64,000 nt of DNA from positions 5,766,001 through 5,830,000 of the forward strand of contig OX359194.1 in the NCBI GenBank assembly GCA_947172415.1, written 5' to 3'. The notes under the pieces were generated by a model. That model ran no database searches and was not told the DNA's origin. It was given only the letters and a program-made list of their open reading frames with translations. Below are positions 35,423 to 48,700 of this stretch, in pieces. A program made the position numbers and the translations under genes. How positions within the stretch are numbered: position 1 is the stretch's first letter; the number at the start of each line of letters is the position of its first letter. The DNA is from Chondrosia reniformis (Eukaryota; Porifera; Demospongiae; Chondrillida; Chondrillidae).

Positions 35423-37378
35423 TCATCCTTTTTTAGTTCTCCTCAATAAGGTCCCGAAGATCTCCTTTTCTTTTTGTAACCGCTGGAAGTATTTCTAAAT
35501 TTGAAGATGGCTACATACTCTATATATATAATATGTATGTCCGTCTTTACGTATTCCTGTTCTATATATAGACCTGCATGGCCTTAGTTTTCTCAGCTTA
35601 GTACCTTTGATCAGTATTAAAGATGCCATTATATACAATCCGAGTACCTTTGTGTACATGCAAAAGTCCAAAATGGAATTATTAAAATTGAAAATTCATC
35701 TACTTTCAAGAATATCCTACTACACTGATGCACAGATTAATTAGATTTAATAAAATATACGTAATTACAATTATAATAAATAAACTTATAAATATTGTAT
35801 AGTTAAATTTCTAGCCAACTGTTGTGTAATATCTCCTACTCCAGGTATAATTCCTATAATATAAGATAATAAGATATCTGTTATAATACAGAAAAATATG
35901 AATTGATAAACATCACATAATGGTAAGGTTCTAGCTTCAATTTGCAGATAGAACAGATTTTCTCAAAATAATTAGAAATTAAGTCATAACATAAATAAAT
36001 AAGATTTGCAGTTTCAATTTTAAACTATACTTTCAAAAAGGTTCCCTTGGTTAATCACTAACAATTTAGTATGGTGCTTTAATGTGATTAGTAAGACATA
36101 ACTGAGACTATTTTATATTACTACCACTTAGAAGGTAGATGTTTACAAAGTCCAGTGCAAGATACCAAATCATTTCACCCTTAGACATATGGAAATATTT
36201 AATGTAGTGTTAGTAGACCTTACTCTTATAGATATTAGGTAAAAGGGCTTCGTCATTGCCTAATATGTTCACTTTACAGTTATCCGGCTGCATTAGATGG
36301 TTCCTGGATTATGTATCTACTTATCAATTTAAATGTTTATTAAAATTTTACATAAATTTCCAGGACAGGATCAAAGTGGCAAATTTAAGTTACCATACAG
36401 AATAGTGACTAGACATGCTATACTTCAACTTCATTATCGGTCCTATGACATATGTGCACAAGTACATGTTAGTAGTACCTTAAGCATTTAGGATACTTTA
36501 GGATCTGTTCTTGATGACAGTTTGCATACAAAACAGCATTGGACCAAACAGGGCTATACTGATAAGTGAGAAAGTGACCACTGCTGGGAAGGGGTGACGC
36601 TACAGGGGGATGAGAGAGGGAGTGAGAGGGGATAAAAATTTTCAGCTGTTGAACCATACAAATACACACAATTTGAAGCCAATGAATCCATACACCCATA
36701 GTATGAATACAATATATAGGGATGGCTTCTCACTTCAAAAGACAAAGCAATAGAAAATCATTCCAAGAGAATAGGTCATACATAAATGATTCCTTTCATG
36801 AAATCACAGAATGCAGGTACGTAGGTATGGTATATAGATTTAAGACAAGATGGTCCCATCAGCACATATAACTGGTCCCCCTGGGAGTCCTGGAACAACA
36901 ACAATACATACAACCCAAATGATGAGTTTTTGGTAATGGGTCAGTTAATGGGACAGTTAATGGGACGTTAATAATTAATGAACTAGCTTTAAAATTGTAC
37001 GTACGAAAGTTAAGCACATTTTGGAACGCTTTATAACATAAAACTAAACACTTTCTGCCGGTATAAGGAGTTTATACAAATACGCAGGAAGCGTTGTAAA
37101 CCACAAAGACATTAACATAGTTGAGGTTCGCCGAGACGTTTACTGGTATCGCTACTTCCTTAGTCCTTTACTCTGAACTTTAGACTCCATCCGCATTAGT
37201 TAAGGGAGGGGCACGGAAAGGAAGGACTTAGTGACCCGAAACGAAAGATATTAAGAAGAATTTAAAATGAAATGTGGCACGAGGGACAGGTGACGCCTAC
37301 CTTGGCAACTTCAGTAGACTGTAGCCTGGCTCCGCTTCTCCTCATAATAACTGGCAAACTTCTCAAAGCTGGAAACAT
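35423..37378 (-). CDS. Possible small mitochondrial protein gene
   Basis: The first exon (37301-37378) encodes MFPALRSLPVIMRRSGARLQ and STEVAK. It is Arg-rich with no acidic residue until its end, a classic mitochondrial targeting peptide. It ends in a GT donor at phase 0. A candidate last exon at 35423-35494 starts at phase 0 after an AG and encodes KYFQRLQKEKEIFGTLLRRT plus KKG and a stop. Joined directly they would give about 49 residues; middle exons may exist. A CRE palindrome at 37497 lies upstream of the start. I do not recognise the protein. The exon pairing over a 1.8-kb intron is speculative, though the first exon is fairly convincing. Confidence 0.35.
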
Positions 37379-37496
37379 TGTGTTCTTTTTTCGTTTGAAG
37401 CGGTAAAAGTGAAAAGTTACTTGTAGAAGACAGCCGATAAATCTTACCTTAACGTTACACACTGACACGCGGTAATTGACTCTTTATTGATATTCA

Positions 37497-37504
37497 TGAC
37501 GTCA
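37497..37504. promoter_or_regulatory. CRE/ATF palindrome TGACGTCA
   Basis: Full CRE 119 bp upstream of the candidate mitochondrial start codon at 37378. Another TGACGTCA sits at 37794-37801. Such sites bind CREB/ATF bZIP factors in animals. Confidence 0.5.
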
Positions 37505-38284
37505 TTGCCACCTCTCTCTCTAGCCCTAATGTTCTCTCAAAATGATACCATGCATTCGCATATATTGTGCCCAATATTGTCCCTCAACTGGATAGCATGC
37601 AAGTCTGGATTCAGTTGATATCGAAGGAGAACACGAAAGTGGAAGACAGACTTCCATCTCTAGAACAAAACTTGCAGAAATAAGGCCACGAATAAGGCCT
37701 TTTAGATAAAACCTGACTCATATAATCAATCTTTTCCACACATGTTCACCTAGTCTCGTACCCAGACCGCTACTCGCCTCCATATTTATATTATGACGTC
37801 ACACGGTCGGCGAGATACAGAAGTGATGTGTTTATGGATAAGTCACTTAAATTTCAGTATGCCACTTTTGTATGGTTAGCTGTATTTCTCATGATTACTG
37901 GCTTGTTTCGATACTTTTTCCAGATGTGCTATTCATTGTTGCAACACTGGCCATCCCTACTTCTAATTTCATTCTTCTAATTTCATTATTTAGGTATTAC
38001 TGTATATTGTTTTCATAACGCGATTTATGTATGGCTTCATGTTACGGATATATATATATATATATAATACGAGTTCATACGCAACTATTATAACACTTAT
38101 TTTATACGTCGATATATGTATAATACGAGTTCATACGCAACTATTGTAACACTTAATTTATACGTCAATACATCGTTTTTGCAAATGGCGGCGTTCAGGA
38201 AGCTTTAGTTAACGAAGCTTTTCTGTCGCTATTTATAATTTTCAGGACACTTAAGCGTCCTCAATCGTTAGGATTAAGAATAAT

Positions 38285-38380
38285 ATATTAAAGCCCAACG
38301 ATGCGGCCAAGTAGTTCGTGTAAATTCGGGGGGCGGCAGCCCCACGAGTTTTTAAACTCGAACTACTTGTTTTAAATGTC
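38285..38380. repeat. Inverted-repeat element with AGTAGTTCG stem
   Basis: Short element in which CAAGTAGTTCG and CGAACTACTTG face each other around a GC-rich centre. Its left part (AAAGCCCAACGAT, GGCCAAGTAGTTCG) occurs inverted at about 44505-44570, so this is a dispersed family. Confidence 0.75.
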
Positions 38381-38636
38381 TATTTATATATCACCTATGA
38401 TCATCTAACATGCAGACTTATAAACTAGCAGATTATATGAGCATTTATAAAGGCCTGTCTTTAGATCTTACAGTGATTGATATCGATGTGTCTCTTGAGG
38501 TACAAAAGGCAGACAATACTTTCCCTCCTACTGTCACCTACTCGAAGTGTTTACTGTATTATAACTTCTGAATCAATCTATATTACTACAGTTTACAAAG
38601 GTACTTATGAGTACGATAGGCCAGTTTCATTCCTTC

Positions 38637-40332
38637 CTATGACAAAAAAGTTTCTATTTCTCTTGCAAACCCCTTGTTCATGCCAGTAGTGTTAGGGGCG
38701 GTCATAAGTGCAGAAGCAGCTGATTGAAGCGTCTCTACGGCTGGATCATTACGAAGACACTGATACAACAGAGTGTTAGCATCATCCACACTCAGTACAC
38801 TATCCATTTGTTGACGCTGTCCTGCTTTTATGACGTTTCCTCGCTCCAGATCAAAACGTATAGCTTTTGCATCACAGAATTTGATATGGCTCTCCATGCT
38901 CTGGTCCAAGAAGGCTATTACTTCTGGAGGAGTTTTCTTTTTTGCTAAATTTGTTAAACCATAAAATGATCATTTTCTGTATCTGTTATCATTTTTCCAT
39001 TGGACTCAGTTATATAAAAGAAAGTGACTTACCTGGTTTGGTGGATTCGGCTGGTTTGGTGGATTCGGCTGGTTTGGTGGATTTAGCTGGTTTGGTGGAT
39101 TTGGCTGGTTTGGTGGATTAGGAGAAAATAATTAAGACTAAATTTTGAGACAACAACCGTATATATATTTAGGCAAATTAAAAAGCTCATACACTCAGAG
39201 GATATCAGATCAATCTGGAGTCATAATTGTGAATGTGATGAATTAAAATGTAAGCATGGAAGAGACTTACTGCCAAATCATTATTATAATAACCTTTTCT
39301 TTATATAGAATGTACTGTCGATTTGAAGTACGTCAGTAGACTAGCTACCCAGGGGATATGGGATGAAGATCTGAAGTTAATCAATCTTTTAATGAATATA
39401 GATTAAGCAGACTACACTGCTGAAGATAATCACTGCTGTATAAGTACAAATTAATGTTAAAGAAACTGCAACTAATTCATCCACTGAGATACAATTGCCT
39501 CAGCAATGCTCCATTCACGCTTTCCTCTTACACTAAAATAGACTAAGTCTCTATTCCAACGCTACTTAGTGGGTGATGCTCGATCTTTGTCAAATCAAGC
39601 TGATAATCTAGACTCATTTCCAGTGGGACGGGACGTTTTAACCATTTGCTCGCTGGCCACCATCAACCACAGGAAAGAATTTATCAGCTACACTTGACTC
39701 ATAATAGTATTCATAGCTATGGTCTTATGACTCTGCTGCATCATAGATATACGACTCCTTTATCTATGGCTGCATACCAACTTACCAAGGAAGGCCACCT
39801 TACGGAACACTAACGTATACACTAACATTTGCAATGTGGTATTACTAAGTACTTGTGATCTACCATTTCCGTACATACTGACCTATGAATTCCCCCTCGA
39901 GAAGTTCTGCTTCTGGTCTACAGCTTCGGTCTACTAGTGTGTCAAACAGAGTTTTAACTGTTCTCGGCCTGTCTCCGGTACCGTTTTCTTTTCGAAGCCA
40001 TTGCCTAAGCATGTCTTTCATACGATCTTTTGGTCTATTCGAGTTCTCAGAAATGTTATCCAACGTATTAATGTGAAATCCAAGTGCTATACCGATATCT
40101 TCCCATTTGCCGGGTACTTGATCGATAATGCATCTTTGAAGGATGGTCAAGTGATCGTCAATTTTTAGTTCAGTCCTGTAGTATAGGATCAGAAGCTTTA
40201 ATTCGCAAAAGAAGTGAATTAATTTTTAAATCGCATAATCATATATACAAGGACCTTATGATCTATTATCAGACCTTAAGAATTGGGATCTAGCCAGTCG
40301 CAAAAAGAAAATTATAATCTAACTCACTCCAT
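38637..40332 (-). CDS. Death domain + CARD-like adaptor protein
   Basis: Four exons, 225 residues: 40328-40332, 39883-40175, 39033-39104 and 38637-38944; phases agree. The first exon holds only ATGGA. Residues about 3-99 form a Death domain (DDHLTILQRC, KWEDIGIALGF, MLRQWLRKEN). A linker of six-residue STKPAK/STKPAE repeats follows, encoded by an 18-bp minisatellite. Residues about 124-225 are a helical, CARD-like death-fold module (KFCDAKAIRFDLE, QRQQMDSV, MNKGFAREIETFL). The same module begins both nucleosidase genes that follow on the same strand. By family logic it is a cytosolic adaptor: the Death end binds an upstream receptor or kinase and the CARD-like end binds a partner, plausibly those nucleosidases. 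No catalytic domain is present. CARD is my fold-level reading from the helix pattern. Confidence 0.85.
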
Positions 40333-40700
40333 TTAGGCAGCTAAGAATTTCCTTCTTGTACGATCCAGCCGTTGAATGATCAACTAGAAAAACCACACGG
40401 GTGGGTGTGTCGATGCGTCTCATAGAAGAAATTATCGATTTTCATGCATGCAGATTATCGGTTGCTTGATTGCAAGCGTTGTATAAAACATACCTTTGGC
40501 CCAATTCAACTTTACTTAAATTGTTTAAAAACTTTCTAAACTACCTTGCAGGTTAATTTCAAAAGATACATGTCATTTTAATTTTAATAATTTAATTTGG
40601 AAGGGTAGGCCTATATATAAACTCGGAAACGGGGAAAACTGGTACCTTTTGAACAGCTGTTAGTTCTAAAGGAGTGACTGAGTCATGCTATATATGAGAG

Positions 40701-41265
40701 ATGCTGGAGGCCATTGCTTGGAGGAAAACGCGGGAGGAATGGGGCCAGGAGATGAAGACAAAGCCTAAGTTGGAGATACTGAAGAGGATTGTGAAGTTGG
40801 GAGAGTGGTCGGAGTGTGCGAGAGTAGGGAGAAGAGCGGACAGGAGGATGATGATAAAACTAAGAGGAGGCACGGCAGGATTTCAAATCGAGACGGGAAG
40901 ATGGAGGGGGTGACCAGACAAGAGAGAATATGCAAGGAATGTGACAGGGGTGAAGTGGAAGACGTGGAACATTGGTTGATGAGGTGTGAAGCATGGAAAT
41001 CCCAACGCGTACAATTGGAGGCCTGGATGCAACGACATAGTGACAAGTGCAGTACCCAGGATTCTACTGCAACTCTGCGTGTAAGGCAACTATGAACTCT
41101 TATTGACTATTTTGTGTATGTGGCATGCAAGGTTCAGTTAGCTCTATTTTGCATATTCATATTATTTATTTTGCCTTATTGAAAGTGCTGCATGGGGCCA
41201 ATCTGTGCTCTAGTGCCAGTGGGCACGGTGCACTCTAATAATAATATTGATTGATTGATATGTTA
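40701..41265 (+). mobile_element. LINE retrotransposon 3' remnant, frameshifted
   Basis: C-terminal end of a LINE-type ORF2. KLRGGTAGFQIETGRW reads in one frame. After a shift near a G run at about 40905 it continues in another frame as VTRQERICKECDRG and VEDVEHWLMRCEAW, the zinc-knuckle-like Cys/His tail seen after LINE reverse transcriptases. A stop follows at 41095. The 3' end is a short ATTG/TGAT simple repeat, as many LINE tails are. A shorter 3' piece is repeated at 45218-45455. The reverse transcriptase core is absent, so it is a dead copy. Confidence 0.75.
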
Positions 41266-41571
41266 ATTTGAAACCTGAGATTTGGTTCTGTGGCCCATCA
41301 TCATTTATAATTAGCAGATGGTGGTTCTTACCTAACATTCAGAGCATGTTGTATTATAATGGGTTAAAAATAATAGCAATTGCATTAATCCAATTCCAGT
41401 ATTCAAAATTCCCCAGCATGCCCCCCTCCACCACAAGAACAAAAATTAATGAACCATTATTATAAACAAACTACAGTTACTAACTCTAACAAAGGTTTAG
41501 ATACACTACAAACTATTCTGTGTTATAAACTATAGTGTCAAGTTCTAATCTTTATTTTTAATTGTTATGGT

Positions 41572-44500
41572 TCACATATGTGTGGCTATGGCTCTGCACA
41601 CAAGAGCTGTGGACTGCAGTGTTGCTATCTCTTGCCGCTTGTCATCATCTACAGGTTCAGTTTGCTTACCAAGGAACAAGGTAGATTGAGGTGCATTCTT
41701 GTCAGAACCAGCATGGTCTGATACTCCCTTTACAATCAGGAAATCTTTCTTAGTCAATGTTCCTGGCAGTTCACGTTCATTTTTTTGATGTAAATTGTGT
41801 GCAATGCCCCACCCTTCCATTTCAATGCCAACCAGTTTCCTGCTTCCACGAAGGTCTTTTGCGACCTTTTCATTCTTGATTACCAGTCCTCCAGACAGAA
41901 TACAGTCAGCCCTTTTAACCTTTATAACCGGACTGTCGGCCTTTTCTTCACAATGCAACACCCTTTGACTCCATTGGTTATTCATGTCACGTGCAACTTC
42001 TTTGGCAATAAATTCATCCTTCTCAAGTTTTCCTGCACTAATATCTACCAGTGTGTCAGAAATGAGTACATAGCCACGACAGATTTCATCTGAAGAACAT
42101 CCGCAACATCCAACACAGAATATCATCTCAAGAGGCCATTCCTTCATTTTAGCTTCTTTCAATATCTTATCAACCGCGTCATCTGCACTCTTACCCCCAT
42201 ACTGGTAGCTGCACTTCATATGAATGCCTTGAACGTCGCCTATCTCAATCAAATCATAATCGAAGCTGCTTCTCGGGTTGTCTTTGTAATCCTCGGTAAA
42301 TTTTGTCTTCCCTTTCAAAGTGGGCTCCTTATGATAGCTGTAATCTTCATCATTTTCTTTAAAAAAGTGCCTCACGGTCTTAAATTCCATATCATTTGCA
42401 GTCAAAAGGACAAATTTTACTATATAAGTATTAAATATGTATAATAACAATTAGAGGTATAATTTAAATATCACAACTGGCAAAGAGAACTGTTGACTAT
42501 AATTCTCATTACATTTGAAGAGATGTTCAATACCTTTAATATTGCTGTAATTCCACAACCCAAAAAAAGCACCAAAAGATCCTAAAAGGACAAATTTTAC
42601 TATATAAGTATATAAATATGTATAACAATATAGGCATGTGTTAGATTATACGGACACTATACTAGAAGATGGATCAAGCGACAGACTAAAATACATATAT
42701 CAATTATATGTCATACTTTGTTTCTAAAACAAGCAAGAAACCAACTTCTTATACATTAAGCAAACTTGATAGTATGTCCGGAAACATAATGTGCTAGTCA
42801 GCAAAACATATCTCCAAATTAAAAGGGGCTGTTAAAATTTGGAACCCGTGAAATTAATCTATTAGCGCACACTTGTATGAAACCTGAAATCTAATCCTGT
42901 GAAAATGACCAAATGTTCTTGGGGATCTCTTTGGGACCCTGCCAGTGTCTTTATTATACTAATCCTTTTTTGAATGTCAAACAGTGATCACCTCCCAGTC
43001 AACCATAAGTTTAAGAAATCATTAATTAAAAGAACCATAGATAGCTTGTTATTCTACAAACCTATTGGCATGCAAGGAATGCACACAGACAAACTGTCCT
43101 ATAATCATACTCTGGCTTGGCACTAACTAATAAGCCTGCCCATTTGCATATATGCTATGTACGCACCTTATGTACTATATATTATATAGGTAGGTAGGTA
43201 TGGGTAACCATAATTTTAATATTGTAACAGAGACTAACTCCAAAGGCTCACTGTCACTATCCATACATACATACAGGTTATGTATAGGTTAACCAGGCAT
43301 TTTGATCAAAGACTCAACTGGTCTCAAAATTGAATGTAGGGGACAGTAAAATGTTTTGAATGTTAGTAAGTGGAGTATAAATAAGTCTAATAATTCTATG
43401 TGGCTACAAACCACAAATAAATGAATATCTGAGTTGTAGTTTCTTTCTTGTTTTTGCACAGACAATTACATGAAATTAAAGCATCTAGGCATGAAAAGTA
43501 TTTATCTTATTATATCTGATAGTGTATAGCTATAATACCTACCTCATGATCATGAGTACGTATAATTATTCCCCTTGAACAAATAGGCTGGCTAAATATA
43601 GGCATATCCGTACATACACCCAGGACCTTAACCCCATAAAGGTTATGGGAATGGAATTGGAATTGCTATCTAATCATATTCATTGAGTAGACACTAAAGT
43701 GTATTCATTAAGTGAGTACAGCTTGAAGGCAGTCCTACCTTCACAGGGGTTCAATGTTTTGTAAACAATTATTACAGTAACAGTATTAGAGGTATAATTC
43801 AATTATCACAACTGGCAAAGAGCTGTTGACTATAATTCTCATTACATTTGAAGAGATGTTCAATACCTTTGGTGGGGGGTGGCTGGTCCTGTTGAGGAGG
43901 TCCTCCTAAAAGGGACACTTAAATTAAGTAATTCAACAATGTGGTAAAGGTAATTTCTTACCTTCAGGGTTTCCTCCAGAAGACTCTGGTTGAACAGTTG
44001 TGGTTCCTTTACATGATGCATAAAAACAAAATACATGCAATGAAATAGCAAGAATTTCTGAATTTTGCAGACCATAATTATATATATTCAGTTAGCAACT
44101 GAAATATGTATATGGTAGAAACTGCAATGGCCTCTGCAAATTTCTTGTTCATATTGGTAGTGTCAGGAGCAGTCTCAAGTACGTCAGCAGCGGCTAGAAG
44201 AGTCTCCAGAGTTGGATCTTTGAGAAGAAACTCCCTAAACTTAGTATTAGCTTGAAGTTTATTTTGACAGTCATCCAATTGCTCTTCATCTATGACTTTC
44301 TTAGTTTCCAAAGCAAAACGTATCTTTTTAATATCGCAGTACTTCAGATGAGTTCCGAAATGGTCATTTACGAATTTCTTGATATCATCTGGATTTTTTT
44401 CTAAATTTTACATTTTACACAGACATTAAGTGCATATATACGCTGGAGCAATTTTTAAACAGATTTTGAACTACACTGAATGGCCTATATTAGAGTACCT

Positions 44501-44922
44501 TTAGACCCCCCCCCCCCCCGAATGTACTCGAACTACTTGGCCGAATCGTTGGGCTTTGATATATACGTTATACGGCCCCAACCTTGCTACATATCTCCAA
44601 CCATCATGGTTTTACCCAGAGCCCAATGATTCCTTAGATACTCAAAAGGACAAAAGGATGGTCGAGCCATATAGACAGCTGTTTCGTCTTTATTAAATAG
44701 GACTTATCAGTACGACTATACATATTTCCAGGTGTAAAATAACTATCAGCGACGCCTACAAAATTGAAGTATGTATAAGGTCTGGGCTATCTGCAGTCCT
44801 AGGGTGGCTTCACTGTTATAATTATTAACAGACAAATAAGCAGGATCAAATAATTAATGTGACTATATAATCAAGGTGCGTGTTCAATGGAGAAAGAAAT
44901 GGTTACGCATACCTGCCATCAT
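41572..44922 (-). CDS. CARD-like + nucleosidase protein 1, probably impaired
   Basis: Paralogue of the gene at 45761-49352. Exons: 44913-44922 (start ATGATGGCAG), 44078-44400 (CARD-like), 43962-44006, 43867-43905, an extra one at 42534-42581, and 41572-42419 (nucleosidase). The nucleosidase part is fully open, with GCCG, ECR-like GLVIK, VGIEMEGWG and KGVSDH, which line the active site in PNP_UDP_1/MTAN enzymes. The CARD-like exon is damaged. Compared with gene 2 it lacks about 10 bp carrying the splice donor and 2 bp that cause a frameshift after FAEAI. It then reads AVSTIYIF on to a stop at 44078. So it may now make only a CARD-like protein, or be a decaying gene. The extra 48-nt exon is in phase and absent from gene 2. 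Confidence 0.75.
44505..44575. repeat. C-homopolymer and dispersed repeat
   Basis: A run of about 13 C is followed by CGAACTACTTGGCCGAATCG, the inverted match of the element at 38285-38380. It lies in intron 1 of nucleosidase gene 1. Confidence 0.75.
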
Positions 44923-45037
44923 TTTCGAATATATACTCTAAACAAGGGCTAGCTGAACAACGCTGACTAGCTTTCTCCTACGGTGGAAAATAGGTGAACT
45001 ATTCCTCCTACCATAGATTATATATGCTCCTACGGTA

Positions 45038-45045
45038 TGACGTCA
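45038..45045. promoter_or_regulatory. CRE/ATF palindrome, nucleosidase gene 1
   Basis: TGACGTCA, 116 bp upstream of the start codon at 44922, conserved at the same place in the paralogue. Confidence 0.55.
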
Positions 45046-45760
45046 TACCTACCAATTTTGTTAATAATAAATAATAAATAAATCACAATTGAAGTTGCCC
45101 CCTTTACGACCTACTTTCTGAGCTGCTATTACAAGGTCAAAGACCTGCCTGAGGTCCCTCTTGTTGCAATAAATGATTTCTCTACATTACTGAGACGGAG
45201 TACATTAATGTTCAAGATTGGAGGCCTGGATGCAATGACATAGTGACAAGTGCAGTACCCAGGATTCTACTGCATCTCTGCTGTCAGCTGCGTGTAGCAA
45301 CTATAAACTCTTATCGATTATTTTGTGTATGTGGCATGCAAGGTTCAGTTAACTCTATTTTGCCTCATTGAAATGCTGCATGGGGCCAATCTGTGCCCTA
45401 GTGCCAATGGACATGGTGCACTCTAATAATAATAATATTGATTGATTGATTGATATGTTAATTTGAAACCTGAGATTTGGTTCTGTGGCCCATCATCATC
45501 TAGCAAATGGTGGTTTTTACCTAATATTCAGAGCATGTTGTATTATAATGGGTTAATAGCAATTGCATTAATCCAATTCCAGTATTCAAAATTCCCCAGC
45601 ATGCCCCCCTCCACCACAAGAACAAAAATTAATGAACCATTATTATAAACAAACTACAGTTATTAACTCTAACAAAGGTTTAGATACACTACAAACTATT
45701 CTGTGTCTCTAAATTAAACTATAGTGTCAAGTTCTAATCTTTATTATAACATGTTATGGT

Positions 45761-48700
45761 TCACATATGTGTGGCTATGGCTCTGCACACAAGAGCTGTG
45801 GACTGCAGTGTTGCTATCTCTTGTCGCTTGTCATCATCTACAGGTTCAGTTTGCTTACCAAGGAACAAGGTAGATTGAGGTGTATTCTTGTCAGAACCAG
45901 CATGGTCTGATACTCCCTTTACAATCAGGAAATCTTTCTTAGTCAATGTTCTTGGCAGATCACGTTCATTTTTTTGATGTAAACTGTGTGCTATGCCCCA
46001 CCCTTCCATTTCAATGCCAACCAGTTCCCTGCTTCCACGAAGTTTTTTTGCGGCCTTTTCATCCTTGATTACCAGTCCTCCAGACAGAATACAGTCAACC
46101 TTTTTAACCTTTATAACCGGACTGTCGTCCTTTTCCTCACAATCGTACACCCGTTGACTCCATTGCTTATTCATTTCACGTGCAACTTCTTTGGGAATAA
46201 ATTCACCCTTCACAAGTTTTCCTCCACTAATATCTACCAGCATGTCAGAAATGAGCACATAGCCACGACAGATTTCATCTGAAGAACATCCGCAACATCC
46301 AACACAGAATATCATCTCAAGAGGCCATTCCTTCATTTTAGCTTCTCTCAATATTTTATCAACTGCGCCATCTGCAGCCTGACCCCCATAGTGGTAGTTG
46401 CACTTCATATGAATGCCTTGAATGTTGCCTATCTCAATCAAATCATAATCGAAGCTGCTTCTCGGGTTGTCTCTGTAATCCTGGGTGAATTTTGTCTTCC
46501 CTTTCAAAGTGGGCTCCTTATGATAGCTGTAATCTTTATCATTTTCTTTAAAAAAGTGCCTCACAGTCTTAAATTCCATATCATTTGCAGTCAAAAGGAC
46601 AAATTTTACTATATAAGTATATAAATATGTATAATAACAATATAGGCATGTATTAGATTATACGGACACTATATATATATACTAGAAGATGCATGGATCA
46701 AGTGACAGACTAAAATACATAATACATACAACATCAATTGTATGTCATACTTTGTTTCTAAAACAAGCAAGAAACCAACTTCTTATACATTTAGCAAACT
46801 TGATAGTATGTCCGGAAACATAATGTGCTAGCCAGCAAAACATATCTCCAAATTAAAAGGGGGCTGTTAAAATTTGAAACCCGTGAAATTAATCTATTAA
46901 CACACACTTGAGCACCCTTTGAAACCTGGCTGTTCAAGAAGTTTCAAATAGGTTTCATGCCATAGGAAACCTGAAATTTGATCCTGTGAAAATGACCAAA
47001 TGCTCTTGGGGACCTCTTTAGGACCCTGCCAGTGTCTTTATTATACTAATCCCTTTTGAATGTCAAACAGTGATCACCTCCCAGTCAACCATAAGTATAA
47101 GAAATCATAATTAAAAGAACCATAGATAGCTTGTTATTCTACCAAACAACCTATTGGCATGCACGGAATGCACATAGACAAACTGTCCTACAATCATACT
47201 CCAGTGTATTAATAACTAATAAGCCTGCCCATGCAGTGGGAAGATGGACAGCCCACATCATGTATAAACTGTAAAGTAGTGTCTATGAACCCATATAATA
47301 ACTGGTACATAACTACATAGTTTCTGAAGCCAGGGAAGCTGATTAGCATGCTCTGGGCAAGACAGTATCACTTGCAATTGGTTGCAAATCAAGGTCTCAG
47401 TGCAAGGACATTTCATTTGCATATATGCTATGTACGTACCTTATGTACTGTATATATTATATACGTAGGTAGGTAGGTAGGTAGGTATGGGTAACCATAA
47501 TTTCAATATTGTAACAGAGACTACCTCCCAAGGCTCACTGTCATACTATCCATACATACATACAGGCTATGTATAGGTTAACCAGGCATTTTGATCAAAG
47601 ACTCAACTGGTCTCAAAATTGAATGTAGGGGACAGTTAATGTTTTGAATGTTAAAATTCATAGTGAGTGGATTATAAATAAGTCTAATAATTCTATGTGG
47701 CTACAAACCACAAATTAATGAATATCTGAATTGTAGTTTCTTTCTTGCTTTTACACAGACAATTACATGAAATTAAAGCATCTAGGTATGAAAAGTATCT
47801 TATTATATCTATATATTATAAGTGTAGCTATAATACCTACCTCGTGATCATGAGTATAATTATCCCCCTTGAACTTAGGTATATTACGTACATACACCCA
47901 GCACCTTAACCCCATAAAGTTTATGGTAATGGAATTTGAAGGGCTATCTAATCATATTCATTAAGTAGACACTAAAGTGTATTCATTAGGTGAGTACAGC
48001 TTGAAGGCAGTCCTACCTTCACAGGGGTTCAATGTTTTGTAAACATTAAGTAGACACTAAAGTGTATTCATTAGGTGAGTACAACTTAAAGGCAGTCCCT
48101 ACCTTCACAGGGGTTCAATGTTTTGTAAACAATTATTACAGTAACAGTATTAGAGGTATAATTCAAATATCACAACTGGCAAAGAGCTGTTGGCTATAAT
48201 TCTCATTACATTTGAAGAGATGTTCAATACCTTTAATAGTGGTGGTGGGGGGTGGCTGGTCCTGTTGAGGAGGTCCTCCTAAAAGGGACACTTAAATTAA
48301 GTAATTCAACAATCTGGTATAGGTAATTTCTTACTTTCAGTGTTTCCTCCAGAAGACTCCGGTTGAACAGTTGTGGTTCCTTTACATGATACATATAAAA
48401 ACAAAATACACATGCAATGAAATATAACAAAAGTTTCTGAATTTTGCAGACCATAGTATATTATATATTCCGTTAGCAACTGAAATACGTATATACCTTC
48501 CGATAGTAGAAACTGTCTAATGGCCTTTGCAAATTTCTTGTTCATATTGGGAGTGTCAGGAGCAGTCTCAAGTACGTCAGCAGCTGCTAGAAGAGTATCC
48601 GGAGTTGGATCGTTTAAAAGAAACTCCTTAAACTTAGTATTAGCCTCAGTTTGAGTGCCACACCTATCCAACTGTTGTCTTTGATCTTTATTTATGACTT

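Larger units (their letters stand above)
41020..45055. repeat. Tandem duplication unit A (nucleosidase gene 1)
   Basis: Direct repeat partner of 45220-49505. Each unit contains the LINE 3' tail, a CARD-nucleosidase gene on the minus strand and a promoter with TGACGTCA. Relative to unit B it lacks an insertion of about 190 bp (47225-47415) and a tandem copy of about 80 bp (48035-48120), and it has its own duplication at 42451-42620. Confidence 0.93.

Noticed and set aside
36469..36745. Possible middle exons of the mitochondrial-like gene
   Set aside because: Frames exist but borders and phases do not connect convincingly to either supported exon.
40334..40440. Minus-strand frame reading RVVFLVDHSTAG as an N-terminal extension of the Death gene
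   Set aside because: It reaches the donor at 40327 in the wrong phase; joining it to the Death exon gives an immediate stop.
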